Origin: UTPRO1 sp031400185
Lineage (GTDB): Bacteria; Desulfobacterota; Binatia; UTPRO1
Direction: 5' to 3'
DNA: 23,067 nucleotides
Assembly (NCBI GenBank): GCA_031400185.1
Contig: JANNPN010000062.1
Span: 1 to 23,067, forward strand
Positions 14,732 through 22,420 of this stretch are shown piece after piece. A program made the translations under genes and the position numbers. Each line of letters opens with the position of its first letter. The first letter of the stretch is position 1. The notes under the pieces were generated by a model, which was given only the letters and a program-made list of their open reading frames with translations, did no database searches and had not been told where the DNA came from.

Positions 14732-16966
14732 GTGGCGGTCGAGTTGAACGAGCGGCAACGGGAAGCGGTGATGCACGGCGAAGGTCCGCTGCTCGTGCTC
14801 GCCGGTGCGGGGAGCGGCAAGACGCGCGTCATCACGACCCGCATCGCGACCCTCGCCGAGAGCGGCACGTCGCCGCGCGCGATCCTCGCCCTCACCTTCA
14901 CCAACAAGGCCGCGAGCGAGATGCGGCACCGCCTCGCCGCCATGATGGGCTCGCAGGCGAGCGAGCTCTGGATGAGCACGTTCCACAGCGCCGCGGCGCA
15001 GATCCTGCGGCGTCACATCCACCACCTCGGTTACACCGGCAGCTTCTCGATTTTCGACGAGCAGGATTGCGCGAAGCTCTTGCGCCAGTGCCTCGCCGAG
15101 GAAGGCATCGGCGACCAGGCCGGAACGCCGGCGACGATGGCGTGGGCGATCGACCGCGCCAAGAACGAAGGGCTCGGACCGGAGGAGCTCGCGCGCCGGC
15201 CGATGGCGGGCGATGCGCTCGTGCGCGTCTATCGGCGCTACCAGCGAACGTTGAAGCGGCAGAACGCGGTCGACTTCGGCGACCTCATCATGCTGGCCGC
15301 GCGCGTGCTGCGTGAGCAGCCGGAGCTCCTCGCGCGCTACCGGGCGCGGCTCCGCCACGTGCTCGTCGACGAGTACCAGGACACGAACCGCGCGCAGTAT
15401 GTGCTGCTCCGCCTCCTCGCCGACGGCGACCGGCCGAATCTCTGCGTCGTCGGTGACGACGACCAGTCGATCTATGGCTGGCGCGGCGCCGAGCTCCGCA
15501 ACATTCTCGACTTCGAGCGCGATTTTCCGGACGCGACCGTCATTCGCCTCGAGCAGAACTATCGCTCGACCAAGACGATCCTCGCCGCCGCGGGCGCGGT
15601 CGTCGCAAACAACGCCGATCGCAAGGGCAAGACGCTCTGGACCGCGAACCCGCAGGGTGCGCCGGTCACGGTGGCCGTCGCAGAGGACGACCTCGCCGAG
15701 GCGCGCATCGCGATGGCGGAGATCCGGCGCCTCGTGAACGGCGGGCGCCGCCTCCACGACATCGTCATTTTCTACCGCACGAACGCGCAGTCGCGTGCCG
15801 TCGAAGAAGCCGCGATGCGTGCGGCGATGCCCTACACGATCGTCGGCGGCATCCGGTTCTACGAGCGAAAGGAGATCAAGGATCTGTTGGCGTATCTTCG
15901 CGTGCTCGCGAACCCTGCCGACGAGGCGAGCCTCGAGCGCATCATCAACACGCCGGCGCGCGGCATCGGCGAGCAGACCGTCGCGGCGCTGCGGGCCGCC
16001 GCGCGCGCAGCCGACGTCTCGATGGTCGAGCTCTTGCAGGCGAAAACCCCGGTGCCTGGCCTCGCGACGAGCTCGGCGGGACGCGTACGCGCCTTCGCCG
16101 ACCTGCTCGAGCAGCTGCGCGCGACCCTCGACGGCAACGCCCTCGCCGATCTGCTCGAGCGCGTGCTCGAGCTCACCGGCTATCGCGACCGCCTCGAGGA
16201 GGCCGGTGCAGAGCGCGCGTCACGCATCGAGAACATCGACGAGCTTCTCGCGGTCACGCAGGACTTCGACCAGCGCTCCGTCGACGACGAGGACGCGCGC
16301 GCCCGGCTCGGTCGCTTCCTCGAGGAAGCGGCGCTCGTCACCGACTGGGACCGGAAGAACGAGACCCGCGATCGCCTCACGCTCATGACCCTCCACACGT
16401 CGAAGGGCCTCGAGTTCCCGGTCGTGTTCATCCTCGGCATGGAGGAGGGCATCTTCCCGCACCAGCGGACGCTCGACGATCCACGGCAGCTCGAGGAGGA
16501 GCGGCGAGTCTGCTACGTCGGCATGACGCGTGCGCGCTCCGAGCTGTACCTCTTCCGGTCGGAGCGTCGGCTGCGATTTGGTACCATCAGCGAGCGGCTG
16601 CCGTCGCGCTTCCTCGAAGAGATTCCGGAGCAGTACGTGAAGCTCGTCGGCGGCCGCGAGCGCCCCGCGCGTCATGTCCCGAGGGGTCCGAGCGGACCGA
16701 CGATGGACTACAGCTACAGCCAGGAGCCGGCGGAAAGTGTAGACAGCGGCGGCCTCGCGCCGGGGACCAAGGTGCGCCACCCGACCTTCGGCATCGGAAT
16801 CGTCCGACGCAGCGAGGGCCGCGGCGAGCAGGAGAAGCTCACGGTGCAGTTCGCGCGCGCCGGAATGAAGAAGCTCATTCGGCGCTTCGCGAACCTCGAG
16901 ATCGTGAGCGAGGACTTCGGAGACGGCGACGCCGACCCGCGGCCCGCGCGCTCTTACTCGCGATAA
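14732..16966 (+). CDS. pcrA: ATP-dependent DNA helicase PcrA/UvrD
   Basis: The 744-residue protein has all superfamily 1A helicase motifs: the Q-motif LNERQREAV (5-13), Walker A AGAGSGKT (24-31), Walker B VDEYQDTN (about 211-218), motif III GDDDQSIYGWRGAE (about 240), motif IV LEQNYRS, motif V TLHTSKGLEF (about 553) and motif VI EERRVCYVGMTRAR (about 588). The C-terminal GTKVRHPTFGIGIVRRSEG (about 678-697) is the Tudor-like module by which PcrA/UvrD contacts RNA polymerase. It unwinds DNA 3'-5' in excision repair and conflict resolution. I chose the GTG at 14732 because gggaggag lies just upstream and the Q-motif follows directly. The 3' end overlaps the convergent small gene by 13 bases. Confidence 0.95.
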   Translation: MAVELNERQREAVMHGEGPLLVLAGAGSGKTRVITTRIATLAESGTSPRAILALTFTNKAASEMRHRLAAMMGSQASELWMSTFHSAAAQILRRHIHHLGYTGSFSIFDEQDCAKLLRQCLAEEGIGDQAGTPATMAWAIDRAKNEGLGPEELARRPMAGDALVRVYRRYQRTLKRQNAVDFGDLIMLAARVLREQPELLARYRARLRHVLVDEYQDTNRAQYVLLRLLADGDRPNLCVVGDDDQSIYGWRGAELRNILDFERDFPDATVIRLEQNYRSTKTILAAAGAVVANNADRKGKTLWTANPQGAPVTVAVAEDDLAEARIAMAEIRRLVNGGRRLHDIVIFYRTNAQSRAVEEAAMRAAMPYTIVGGIRFYERKEIKDLLAYLRVLANPADEASLERIINTPARGIGEQTVAALRAAARAADVSMVELLQAKTPVPGLATSSAGRVRAFADLLEQLRATLDGNALADLLERVLELTGYRDRLEEAGAERASRIENIDELLAVTQDFDQRSVDDEDARARLGRFLEEAALVTDWDRKNETRDRLTLMTLHTSKGLEFPVVFILGMEEGIFPHQRTLDDPRQLEEERRVCYVGMTRARSELYLFRSERRLRFGTISERLPSRFLEEIPEQYVKLVGGRERPARHVPRGPSGPTMDYSYSQEPAESVDSGGLAPGTKVRHPTFGIGIVRRSEGRGEQEKLTVQFARAGMKKLIRRFANLEIVSEDFGDGDADPRPARSYSR

Positions 16967-17241
16967 GGCTCGGTCGAGATCGCGGTCCCTACGGGCGCAT
17001 CCCCGTAGTACTCGTGCGAGGTGTGCCCGAAGATGGGCGCCAGATCGGGTTGAGCCACGAGCTCGTGGAAGGGACGCGTCACCAGCCACTCGAGCGTGAA
17101 ACCGACCGGATGCACGAGGTACGCCGCGAGACGAAGAGGGTGCGACTGTGAATCGTCGTAGTCGTCTGCACCGGCTGCGAAAGAGAGTTGCGCACTACCC
17201 AAGAGCGCCACCGCCGCCACCACCAAGATCAGCTTCCGCAT
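16954..17241 (-). CDS. Small exported protein, function unknown
   Basis: The 95-residue protein starts with a signal peptide (MRKLILVVAAVALLGSAQLS, cleavage likely after SFA or AGA). The mature part is about 72 residues and contains SHPLRLAAYLVHPVGFTLEW followed by LVTRPFHELV and LAPIFGHTSHE. The many His and aromatic residues look conserved-type rather than random, and I recall similar short proteins annotated as hypothetical in related GC-rich bacteria, but I cannot name a family. The start is supported by GGAGGG before the ATG at 17241. Its last codons overlap the end of pcrA in the convergent orientation by 13 bases. It should be periplasmic or surface-associated. Confidence 0.75.
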   Translation of the reverse strand: MRKLILVVAAVALLGSAQLSFAAGADDYDDSQSHPLRLAAYLVHPVGFTLEWLVTRPFHELVAQPDLAPIFGHTSHEYYGDAPVGTAISTEPYRE

Positions 17242-17297
17242 GAGAACCCTCCTTCGGCCGACCCGTCGGCCTCTGGGGAAACTACCAACTTCGTTTT

Positions 17298-17312
17298 GGG
17301 CCAACAAGGCCC
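17298..17312. repeat. Short inverted repeat between divergent genes
   Basis: The perfect 5-base stem gggcc / ggccc with loop aacaa lies in the 158-base gap between the small exported gene and the acyltransferase-like gene. Flanking ttt on one side gives an imperfect terminator look, but the site lies upstream of both genes, so an operator or mRNA leader hairpin is more plausible. It may be chance. Confidence 0.25.
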
Positions 17313-17321
17313 GTTTCCTCG

Positions 17322-17350
17322 TGGACTTTCCGGCGATCGGCGCCTAGAAT
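17322..17350 (+). promoter_or_regulatory. Predicted promoter of the acyltransferase-like gene
   Basis: A -35-like tggact (17322-17327), a 17-base spacer and a good -10 tagaat (17345-17350) predict a transcript start near 17357 and a leader of about 43 bases with an aggaacgg site before the ATG at 17400. This gene is thus leadered, in contrast to the SDR and TetR genes. Confidence 0.5.
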
Positions 17351-17399
17351 CCGCGCGCCTCCGGGAGAGGGATAGGGGACCCGGACGGGACAGGAACGG

Positions 17400-18269
17400 A
17401 TGGGACGGATCTTCGAACCCGCACAGCATGTCACCAGCTGGCGCCGTCTGGCGCCGCACGTGTGGGATCCCCCCGCCGACCCGACGGTGTACGGGGTCAT
17501 GGACCTCGTCGTCGATCGCGCCCTGCCCTATCTCGACGAGCTTGGCCGGGTGTCCGGTACCAAGGTTCGGGTCACCCACCTGGTGACCAAGGGCCTTGCC
17601 CTCGGCATCCGGCGCGTGCCGGAGGCGAACGGAATCGTGACCCGTCGCCAGATTGCACTTCGCAAAGACGTCGACATCTTCGTGCAAGTGGCGACCGAGG
17701 GCGGCCGCGACCTCTCGGGCACCAAGCTCGCGCGGGTCGACGACATGCCGCTCGCAGAGATCGCCCGCGAGCTCGCGACCCGCGCCGCCAAGGTCCGACG
17801 CCACGCCGACCCCGGGGTCGAGCGCACCAAGAGCCTGATGCAGCGTCTCCCGAACCCGATCCTCGGTCTCACCGTCCGCGCGATGGAGTTCCTGCTCTAC
17901 GACCTCCAGCTCGATCTCTCGCGCTTCGGCATCGAGCCCGATCAGTTCGGAAGCGCGATGGTGTCGAACATCGGCAACTTCGAGGGCTTCGGGATGAGCT
18001 TCGCGCTTGCCCCGCTCGTGCCGAGCAGCCGCTGCCCGATCGTCGTCCTGATCGGCGAGGTGCAGAAGAAGCCGGTCGTCGAGGGCGATCGCGTGGTCGT
18101 GCGCTCGGTCGTGACCCTCGGCTGCACCTTCGACCACCGCATGATCGACGGCGCGCAAGGTACCGCGATCGCTGCCGTGCTCCGGCGCGTGGTCGAAGAT
18201 CCCGAGAAAGAGCTCGGCCCCGTGCCGACGCGCGGCACGGCGACACCCGCGACCGGCACCTCGCTCTAG
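17400..18269 (+). CDS. Stand-alone 2-oxoacid dehydrogenase acyltransferase-like catalytic domain
   Basis: The 289-residue protein is homologous to the catalytic core of E2 components (chloramphenicol acetyltransferase-like fold). Supporting segments are LVTKGLALGIRRVPEANGIV (61-80), VDIFVQVATEGGRDLSGTKL (91-110), GSAMVSNIGNFEGFGMSFAL (184-203) and the active-site motif CTFDHRMIDGAQG (242-254), with H246 and D250 matching the HxxxDG signature. The N-terminal lipoyl and subunit-binding domains of normal E2 proteins are absent, and no E1, E3 or lipoyl gene is nearby. A proline/threonine-rich tail ends the protein. It may acylate a different carrier or act as an independent acyltransferase. Its stop overlaps the convergent YfiH gene by 4 bases (CTAG). 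Confidence 0.82.
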   Translation: MGRIFEPAQHVTSWRRLAPHVWDPPADPTVYGVMDLVVDRALPYLDELGRVSGTKVRVTHLVTKGLALGIRRVPEANGIVTRRQIALRKDVDIFVQVATEGGRDLSGTKLARVDDMPLAEIARELATRAAKVRRHADPGVERTKSLMQRLPNPILGLTVRAMEFLLYDLQLDLSRFGIEPDQFGSAMVSNIGNFEGFGMSFALAPLVPSSRCPIVVLIGEVQKKPVVEGDRVVVRSVVTLGCTFDHRMIDGAQGTAIAAVLRRVVEDPEKELGPVPTRGTATPATGTSL

Positions 18270-19033
18270 GCGATTCGCGAGCGCCAGCCGATGTAGCTCA
18301 GCTGGCGTCCCGCGTGCGCACCGTCGCGGCGGAACGAGTGCAGCTCTTCGGGGTGCTCGGCGGTGCAGGGGCCGATCTCGTGAACGGCGGCGGCCGAAAT
18401 GCCAGTGCGCTCGAGCGCGAGCCGGCAGACGGTGCGGAGATCGAGATACGACCCGTCACCTTCGCGACGCCACGCCTTGGCGACGTTCGCACCGAAGCGC
18501 GCCGCGAAGGCGTCGAAGTGTTCGTCGCCGAACGCGTAGCAGCAGCCGCCGATCGCGGGACCGATCGCGGCCGAGACCTCGTCGGGTCGGCCGTCGTAGC
18601 GCGCAATCAGCGCGGCGAGGGATGCTTCGATGACACCGTCGAGCGTTCCGCGCCAGCCCGCGTGTACCGCCGCGACGGCGCGGGCGCGCGGCGCTACCAG
18701 CAGGATCGGCACGCAATCGGCGGTGCGGATCGTGAAGAGAATCCCCGCCGACGCGCCGACCCACGCGTCGCCCTCCGGCAGCGCGTCGTCCATCACGCCC
18801 GTGACGTCCGGTGACGACGGGATCAGGTCTTCGGGCGAGAGCACCGTCCGTCCGTGCACCTGACGGCTCGCCGCGATCATCGCCGGCTCCTCTCCGGCGC
18901 GGACCAGCGCGTCGCGCACGTCGTCGACGCCGAACGGCCCCGGCGGAAGCCCGTGCGCACGCCCGAGGAATCCGTGCACGAGGCCGGGGATCTCGTCCCA
19001 GGCATCGATCCGCAATGGATACGTACGCGACAC
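18266..19033 (-). CDS. YfiH/LACC1 (PF02578) family purine nucleoside phosphorylase/multicopper-type protein
   Basis: The 255-residue protein has the YfiH motifs: ASRQVHG (H60), IRTADCVPILL (C107), AVHAGWRGT (H124), AIGPAIGGCCYAFGDE and the final FRRDGAHAGRQLSYIGWR. H60, C107 and H124 form the metal site. Family members were called polyphenol oxidases or laccases and are now known, from the human LACC1 and bacterial YlmD/YfiH work, to phosphorolyse or deaminate purine nucleosides such as adenosine and inosine. The start is a GTG at 19031-19033, 6 bases after the M50 stop, without a clear Shine-Dalgarno sequence, so it is probably coupled. The SAM hydroxide adenosyltransferase two genes upstream would release adenosine, a possible substrate. 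Confidence 0.88.
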   Translation of the reverse strand: MSRTYPLRIDAWDEIPGLVHGFLGRAHGLPPGPFGVDDVRDALVRAGEEPAMIAASRQVHGRTVLSPEDLIPSSPDVTGVMDDALPEGDAWVGASAGILFTIRTADCVPILLVAPRARAVAAVHAGWRGTLDGVIEASLAALIARYDGRPDEVSAAIGPAIGGCCYAFGDEHFDAFAARFGANVAKAWRREGDGSYLDLRTVCRLALERTGISAAAVHEIGPCTAEHPEELHSFRRDGAHAGRQLSYIGWRSRIA

Positions 19034-19039
19034 CGGCGC

Positions 19040-19969
19040 TCAGGACAGCAGCAGCGGCACCGGCATGAACGTGACCACGAAGAGCGCGATCGTGAGCCAC
19101 GCGGCGACGCGTCGCACCGGGTCGAGCGGCGTGTCGTCGACGGTCGGCGGATGATCCAATCCGAGCAGCGTGACCATCACTGCCCACATCACCCACCCCT
19201 GCCACCCGAGAAACGCCAACCCGACGATCACGAGCAACCCGGCGCGGGCGATCCAGCGATGCCGGCGGCCGATCAGCGAGTAGACGACGTGGCCGCCGTC
19301 GAGCTGGCCGACCGGCAGGAGGTTCAGGAACGTCACGAAGAGACCGAACCAACCGGCGAGCGCGATCGGATGGAGCAGGATCGTGACGTCGGCCGGCGAC
19401 ACTCCGAGGGCGAGATGGGTGAGCCAGGTGAAGACCAGCGACTCGCCGAGCACGAGACCCCCGCCGGCCTGCGCGTCGAGCGCGCGCACCTCCGAGAGCG
19501 ATAGGCCGTAGAAGACCGCCGGGATCGCCACGAGGAAGCCCGCCCATGGGCCGGCCGCGCCGACGTCGAAGAGCGCTCGGCGGTTGGTCGGCGTGTGCAT
19601 GCGGATGAACGCGCCGAACGTGCCGATGAGAAACGGTGGTCCGGGGATGAAATACGGCGGGGTCGCCTCGACGCCGTGGACGCGCGACATCACGAAGTGT
19701 CCCATCTCGTGCACGAGCAGGATGCCCATGAGCGTCGCGGAGAACGGCAGCCCGTGCGCGAGCAGCCGGAGATCCTCGAGCGGGTTCACGCCGGCTTGAA
19801 AGCTCCCCGCGAGCGTCGTCGTGAAGAGGGTCGCGAAGAACAGGATCACGTGGATCGGCCGGAGCTGGGACGCGCGCGAGCGCACCAGCGGATGCGGAAC
19901 CCACACGGCGGCGTCAGCCGCGGGGGCGGGAGGACCCAGAAGCTCTTCGGGCTGGGTGCGCGGCAGCAC
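19040..19969 (-). CDS. M50-family intramembrane zinc metalloprotease (site-2-type)
   Basis: The 309-residue protein has several membrane segments, the zinc motif HEMGH (about 87-91) in GILLVHEMGHFVMSRVHGVE, and the second motif LLPVGQLDGGHVVY in a later helix, whose Asp is the third zinc ligand. Conserved PPYFIPGPPFLIGTFGAFI follows the first motif. This matches the plant EGY/bacterial site-2 protease-type subgroup without a PDZ domain. It probably cleaves membrane-embedded substrates; none is identified. I chose the GTG at 19967-19969, one base after the upstream stop, because the longer frame adds an Arg-rich head that is a shadow of the preceding gene. The N-terminal 35 residues are soluble. 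It is followed by yfiH after 6 bases. Confidence 0.88.
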   Translation of the reverse strand: MLPRTQPEELLGPPAPAADAAVWVPHPLVRSRASQLRPIHVILFFATLFTTTLAGSFQAGVNPLEDLRLLAHGLPFSATLMGILLVHEMGHFVMSRVHGVEATPPYFIPGPPFLIGTFGAFIRMHTPTNRRALFDVGAAGPWAGFLVAIPAVFYGLSLSEVRALDAQAGGGLVLGESLVFTWLTHLALGVSPADVTILLHPIALAGWFGLFVTFLNLLPVGQLDGGHVVYSLIGRRHRWIARAGLLVIVGLAFLGWQGWVMWAVMVTLLGLDHPPTVDDTPLDPVRRVAAWLTIALFVVTFMPVPLLLS

Positions 19970-19970
19970 G

Positions 19971-20805
19971 TCAGGTCGTCCGATGTGACGCAACCGAGAT
20001 CGTCGTCCCGGGTCCGGCCGCGAACCGAGCAGCCGCCGAGCCCTGGTTGACGGCGATCTCCAGGAGGTCGGCACTGTTCACGAGCGCGACCGGCCGGCCG
20101 GGCGCGACGCTCGCGTAGGAGGAACGGATCGGGACCACGTGTCCTGCGATCGTAGTGGAAAGGCGATTTCCTCGGAAGCCGGCGGCGTGGAGGTGCGCGG
20201 CCATCACGTTGGTCGCGAGGTTCCCGAACACGTCGGCCCAGAGGACCTCGCCGACGAGCGTGCGGCCGCGGCGGTGCACGGTGGGCGGCTTCACCTGAAC
20301 GAGTGAGCGGACCCGCCGACCCACGGTCGCGGGGTCGACACCCGCGGCGAGTGCCGCCGCGATCGGTGCGAAGACGTCGCGACCGTGGAAGGTCCGGCTG
20401 ACCGGCATGAGGCGATGCCGCGAGCGCGAAACGTCGAAGATCCGGCGGATCGTCCGCGCCGGCGCGGCGAGGCTCGCGATGCCGTTGTCGGGGGCCGACG
20501 AAGTACGCGTCGGCCGTCTCGACGAGGAGCGCGCGCCGCTTCGTACCGACGCCCGGATCGACGATCGCCACGTGGATCGTCCCCGGCGGAAACCAGCGCG
20601 CCGCGCTCCAGAGCGCATACGCGCCGGCGAGCACGTTCTGCGCCGGTACCTCGTGCGTCAGGTCGACGATGCGGGCGTGCGGCGCCGTCCGGAGAATCAC
20701 GCCCTTCATGATCCCGACGAACGCGTCGCGGGTACCGAAATCGGTCGTGAGGGTGATGATCGGCGCCCCCGCCGCGGCGGGGCGCTTACTTCTTTTTGCC
20801 GCCAT
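19971..20805 (-). pseudogene. SAM hydroxide adenosyltransferase (DUF62 family), frameshifted
   Basis: Two frames together make one complete DUF62 protein. The first, from ATG 20805 (or 20817), has PIITLTTDFGTRDAFVGIMK, LTHEVPAQNV and VAIVDPGVGTKRRALLVETA followed by YFVGP. The second resumes with PDNGIASLAAPA, VSRTFHGRDVFAPIAAALAA and ALVNSADLLEIAVNQGSAAA, then stops at 19971. The break falls in GGCCCCCGAC: five C (G5 at 20490-20494 on the plus strand) instead of the four needed to read GPDNG. The Asp-Arg-His triad (DPGVGTKR and TFHG) is retained across both parts. The family hydrolyses SAM to adenosine and methionine. A homopolymer sequencing or assembly error is the likeliest cause; a real inactivation is possible. 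The gene start overlaps the gmhA end by 20 bases. Confidence 0.82.
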
Positions 20806-21379
20806 AGAGCGCGGCATCCACCAGCTGACAGATCACGTGGCCGATCAGGATGTGCGTCTCCTGGATGCGGGCCGACTCGCGGCTTGCCGAAACGTTCAAC
20901 CAGTGATCGACCGCCGTCCGAAGCTTGCCGCCGTTCCCGCCCGTCAGCCCGACGGTGTGGATGCCGATCGTGCGACACGCGGCGACGCCGTGAAGGACGT
21001 TCGGCGAGTTTCCGCTCGTGGAGAACGCCATTGCCACGTCCCCGGGCTTGCCGAGTGCCTGCACCTGTTTCGAGAAGGTTTCGTCGAAGCTGTAGTCGTT
21101 GGCGATCGCGGTGAGGGCCGATGTGTCGGTCGTGAGCGCCACCGCCGGGAGCGGCGGGCGTTCGATCATGAAGCGGTTCGTGAACTCCGCGGCGATGTGC
21201 TGCGCATCAGCGGCGCTGCCGCCGTTTCCGAAGAGCAGGAGCTTCGAGCCTTCCGAGAAGCGCGCGACGATCAGGTCGGCGACGGGGGCCACGCGCGAGC
21301 CGTGCTCCCGGAGGAACGTCCGCTTGGCCGCGATGCTGTCGGCGAAGATCTTGCGGATCGTTTGCGTCTTTGCGGCCAA
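20786..21379 (-). CDS. gmhA: Phosphoheptose isomerase (sedoheptulose 7-phosphate isomerase)
   Basis: The 197-residue protein matches GmhA: the SIS-domain signature LLLFGNGGSAADAQHIAAEF (about 47-66), FTNRFMIERPPLPAVALTTD, the phosphate-binding STSGNSPNVLHG (about 119-130) and a C-terminal QETHILIGHVICQLVD with a metal-binding His. It converts sedoheptulose 7-phosphate to D-glycero-D-manno-heptose 7-phosphate, the first step to the heptose of lipopolysaccharide core, which supports a Gram-negative envelope. The only in-frame start is TTG at 21377-21379; an ATG at 21389 is out of frame. There is no Shine-Dalgarno sequence, and a promoter ends just upstream, so translation may be leaderless. The following DUF62 gene overlaps its 3' end by 20 bases. 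Confidence 0.9.
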   Translation of the reverse strand: MAAKTQTIRKIFADSIAAKRTFLREHGSRVAPVADLIVARFSEGSKLLLFGNGGSAADAQHIAAEFTNRFMIERPPLPAVALTTDTSALTAIANDYSFDETFSKQVQALGKPGDVAMAFSTSGNSPNVLHGVAACRTIGIHTVGLTGGNGGKLRTAVDHWLNVSASRESARIQETHILIGHVICQLVDAALYGGKKK

Positions 21380-21387
21380 GGCGCGGC

Positions 21388-21416
21388 ATTGAAATCGATT
21401 GCCAGAACGAGGTCAA
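21388..21416 (-). promoter_or_regulatory. Predicted promoter of gmhA
   Basis: On the minus strand TTGACC (21411-21416) is followed by a 17-base spacer and TTCAAT (21388-21393). Transcription would begin about 7 bases later, almost at the TTG start codon at 21379. It is divergent from the SDR promoter, with 8 bases between the two -35 boxes. Confidence 0.5.
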
Positions 21417-21424
21417 GGCAATGG

Positions 21425-21453
21425 TTGACAGTGATGGACGCGGCTCATAGCTC
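21425..21453 (+). promoter_or_regulatory. Predicted promoter of the SDR gene, leaderless spacing
   Basis: A perfect TTGACA lies at 21425-21430, 35 bases before the A of the ATG at 21460. With a 17-base spacer the -10 would be tagctc (21448-21453), a weak match. No Shine-Dalgarno sequence lies between it and the ATG. The geometry is the same as at the TetR gene. Confidence 0.45.
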
Positions 21454-21459
21454 GGGCCG

Positions 21460-22290
21460 ATGAGTCGCCGATTCGAAGGAAAAGTCGTCGTGGTCACCGG
21501 CGCGTCGTCCGGGATCGGCGCCGCCGCTGCCCGGCAGTTCGCGACCGAAGGAGCTGCGGTCGCTTTGGCCGCGCGGAGCGCGGCAGCTCTCGAGGCGCTC
21601 GCCGCCGAGCTCGGCAAGAACGGCACGCGCGCGCTCGCGGTGCCGACCGACGTCGGCCATCCGCAAGCGGCGTCGCGGCTCCTCGCCCACGTTGCCGAGC
21701 GCTTCGGCGGCATCGATGTGCTCGTCAACAATGCGGGCGCCAACAAGCGGGGCCCGATCGAGCGCTACACGCCCGAGGAGCTCGCGAACGTCGTGCAGGT
21801 CAACTTGACCGCCCCGATCCTTCTGACGCGTCTCGTGTTGCCGTATCTCCGGACCCGCGGCCGCGGCGCCGTCGTGAACGTCGCGTCGATCGCCGGCCGC
21901 ATCCCCGTCGGCCATGAAGCAGTCTACAGCGCGACCAAGTTCGGCCTCCGAGCCTTCACCTTCGCGCTTCAGGAAGAGCTCCACGGCTCCGGCATCACCG
22001 TCTCGGCCGTCTCGCCCGGCCCCGTCGACACCGGTTTCATCATGGAGAACCTCGACGACGTCCCCGACGTCGTCTTCGCGCAGCCCATGAGCACGGCCGA
22101 CGAGGTCGCAAAGTGCATCGTCGACTGCGCCGCCGACGGCCAGGTCGAACGCGTCATCCCGCAGATCACCGGCTACCTCGCGACCGCCGGCTATCTTTTC
22201 CCAGCGCTCCGCGACGTGTTGCTGCCGCTCATGGAGCGCCGCGGAAAACAGGCCAAGGACGAGTTCCGCAAGCGCAACGCCGCTCGCTGA
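21460..22290 (+). CDS. Short-chain dehydrogenase/reductase (SDR family)
   Basis: The 276-residue protein is a classical SDR: the nucleotide-binding TGASSGIG (13-20), the structural NNAGA (90-94), the catalytic S143 in NVASIAG, and Y156 and K160 in YSATKFGLRAF. The segment AVSPGPVDTGF is the usual post-active-site loop. Absence of an acidic residue after the second strand, with ALAARSAAAL at that position, favours NADP(H) over NAD(H), but this is not certain. The last 40 residues include a hydrophobic YLATAGYLFPALRDVLLPLM that may bind membrane or lipid, as in some lipid-acting SDRs. The substrate is unknown. The ATG has no ribosome-binding site and probably starts a leaderless transcript. Confidence 0.92.
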   Translation: MSRRFEGKVVVVTGASSGIGAAAARQFATEGAAVALAARSAAALEALAAELGKNGTRALAVPTDVGHPQAASRLLAHVAERFGGIDVLVNNAGANKRGPIERYTPEELANVVQVNLTAPILLTRLVLPYLRTRGRGAVVNVASIAGRIPVGHEAVYSATKFGLRAFTFALQEELHGSGITVSAVSPGPVDTGFIMENLDDVPDVVFAQPMSTADEVAKCIVDCAADGQVERVIPQITGYLATAGYLFPALRDVLLPLMERRGKQAKDEFRKRNAAR

Positions 22291-22298
22291 GGCCCGAC

Positions 22299-22327
22299 TT
22301 GTCACGCCGAAACGACTCCGCTATCGA
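22299..22327 (+). promoter_or_regulatory. Predicted promoter of tRNA-Gly
   Basis: TTGTCA (22299-22304), a 17-base spacer and TATCGA (22322-22327) lie just before the tRNA; the predicted start near 22334 would leave a leader of only a few bases ahead of the mature 5' end. Confidence 0.55.
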
Positions 22328-22336
22328 CGAACTCAC

Positions 22337-22408
<72 letters not shown>

Positions 22409-22420
22409 CTTATTGGAAGG

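Noticed and set aside
14618..15757. Long minus-strand open frame upstream of rlmE
   Set aside because: It is antisense to pcrA, has low-complexity Arg/Ala composition and no family motif; RlmE starts at 14617 with its own ribosome-binding site.
20490..20494. Programmed ribosomal frameshift at the C5 run of the DUF62 gene
   Set aside because: No stimulatory hairpin or Shine-Dalgarno-like element is evident, and I know of no programmed frameshifting in this family; a homopolymer error or mutation is simpler.
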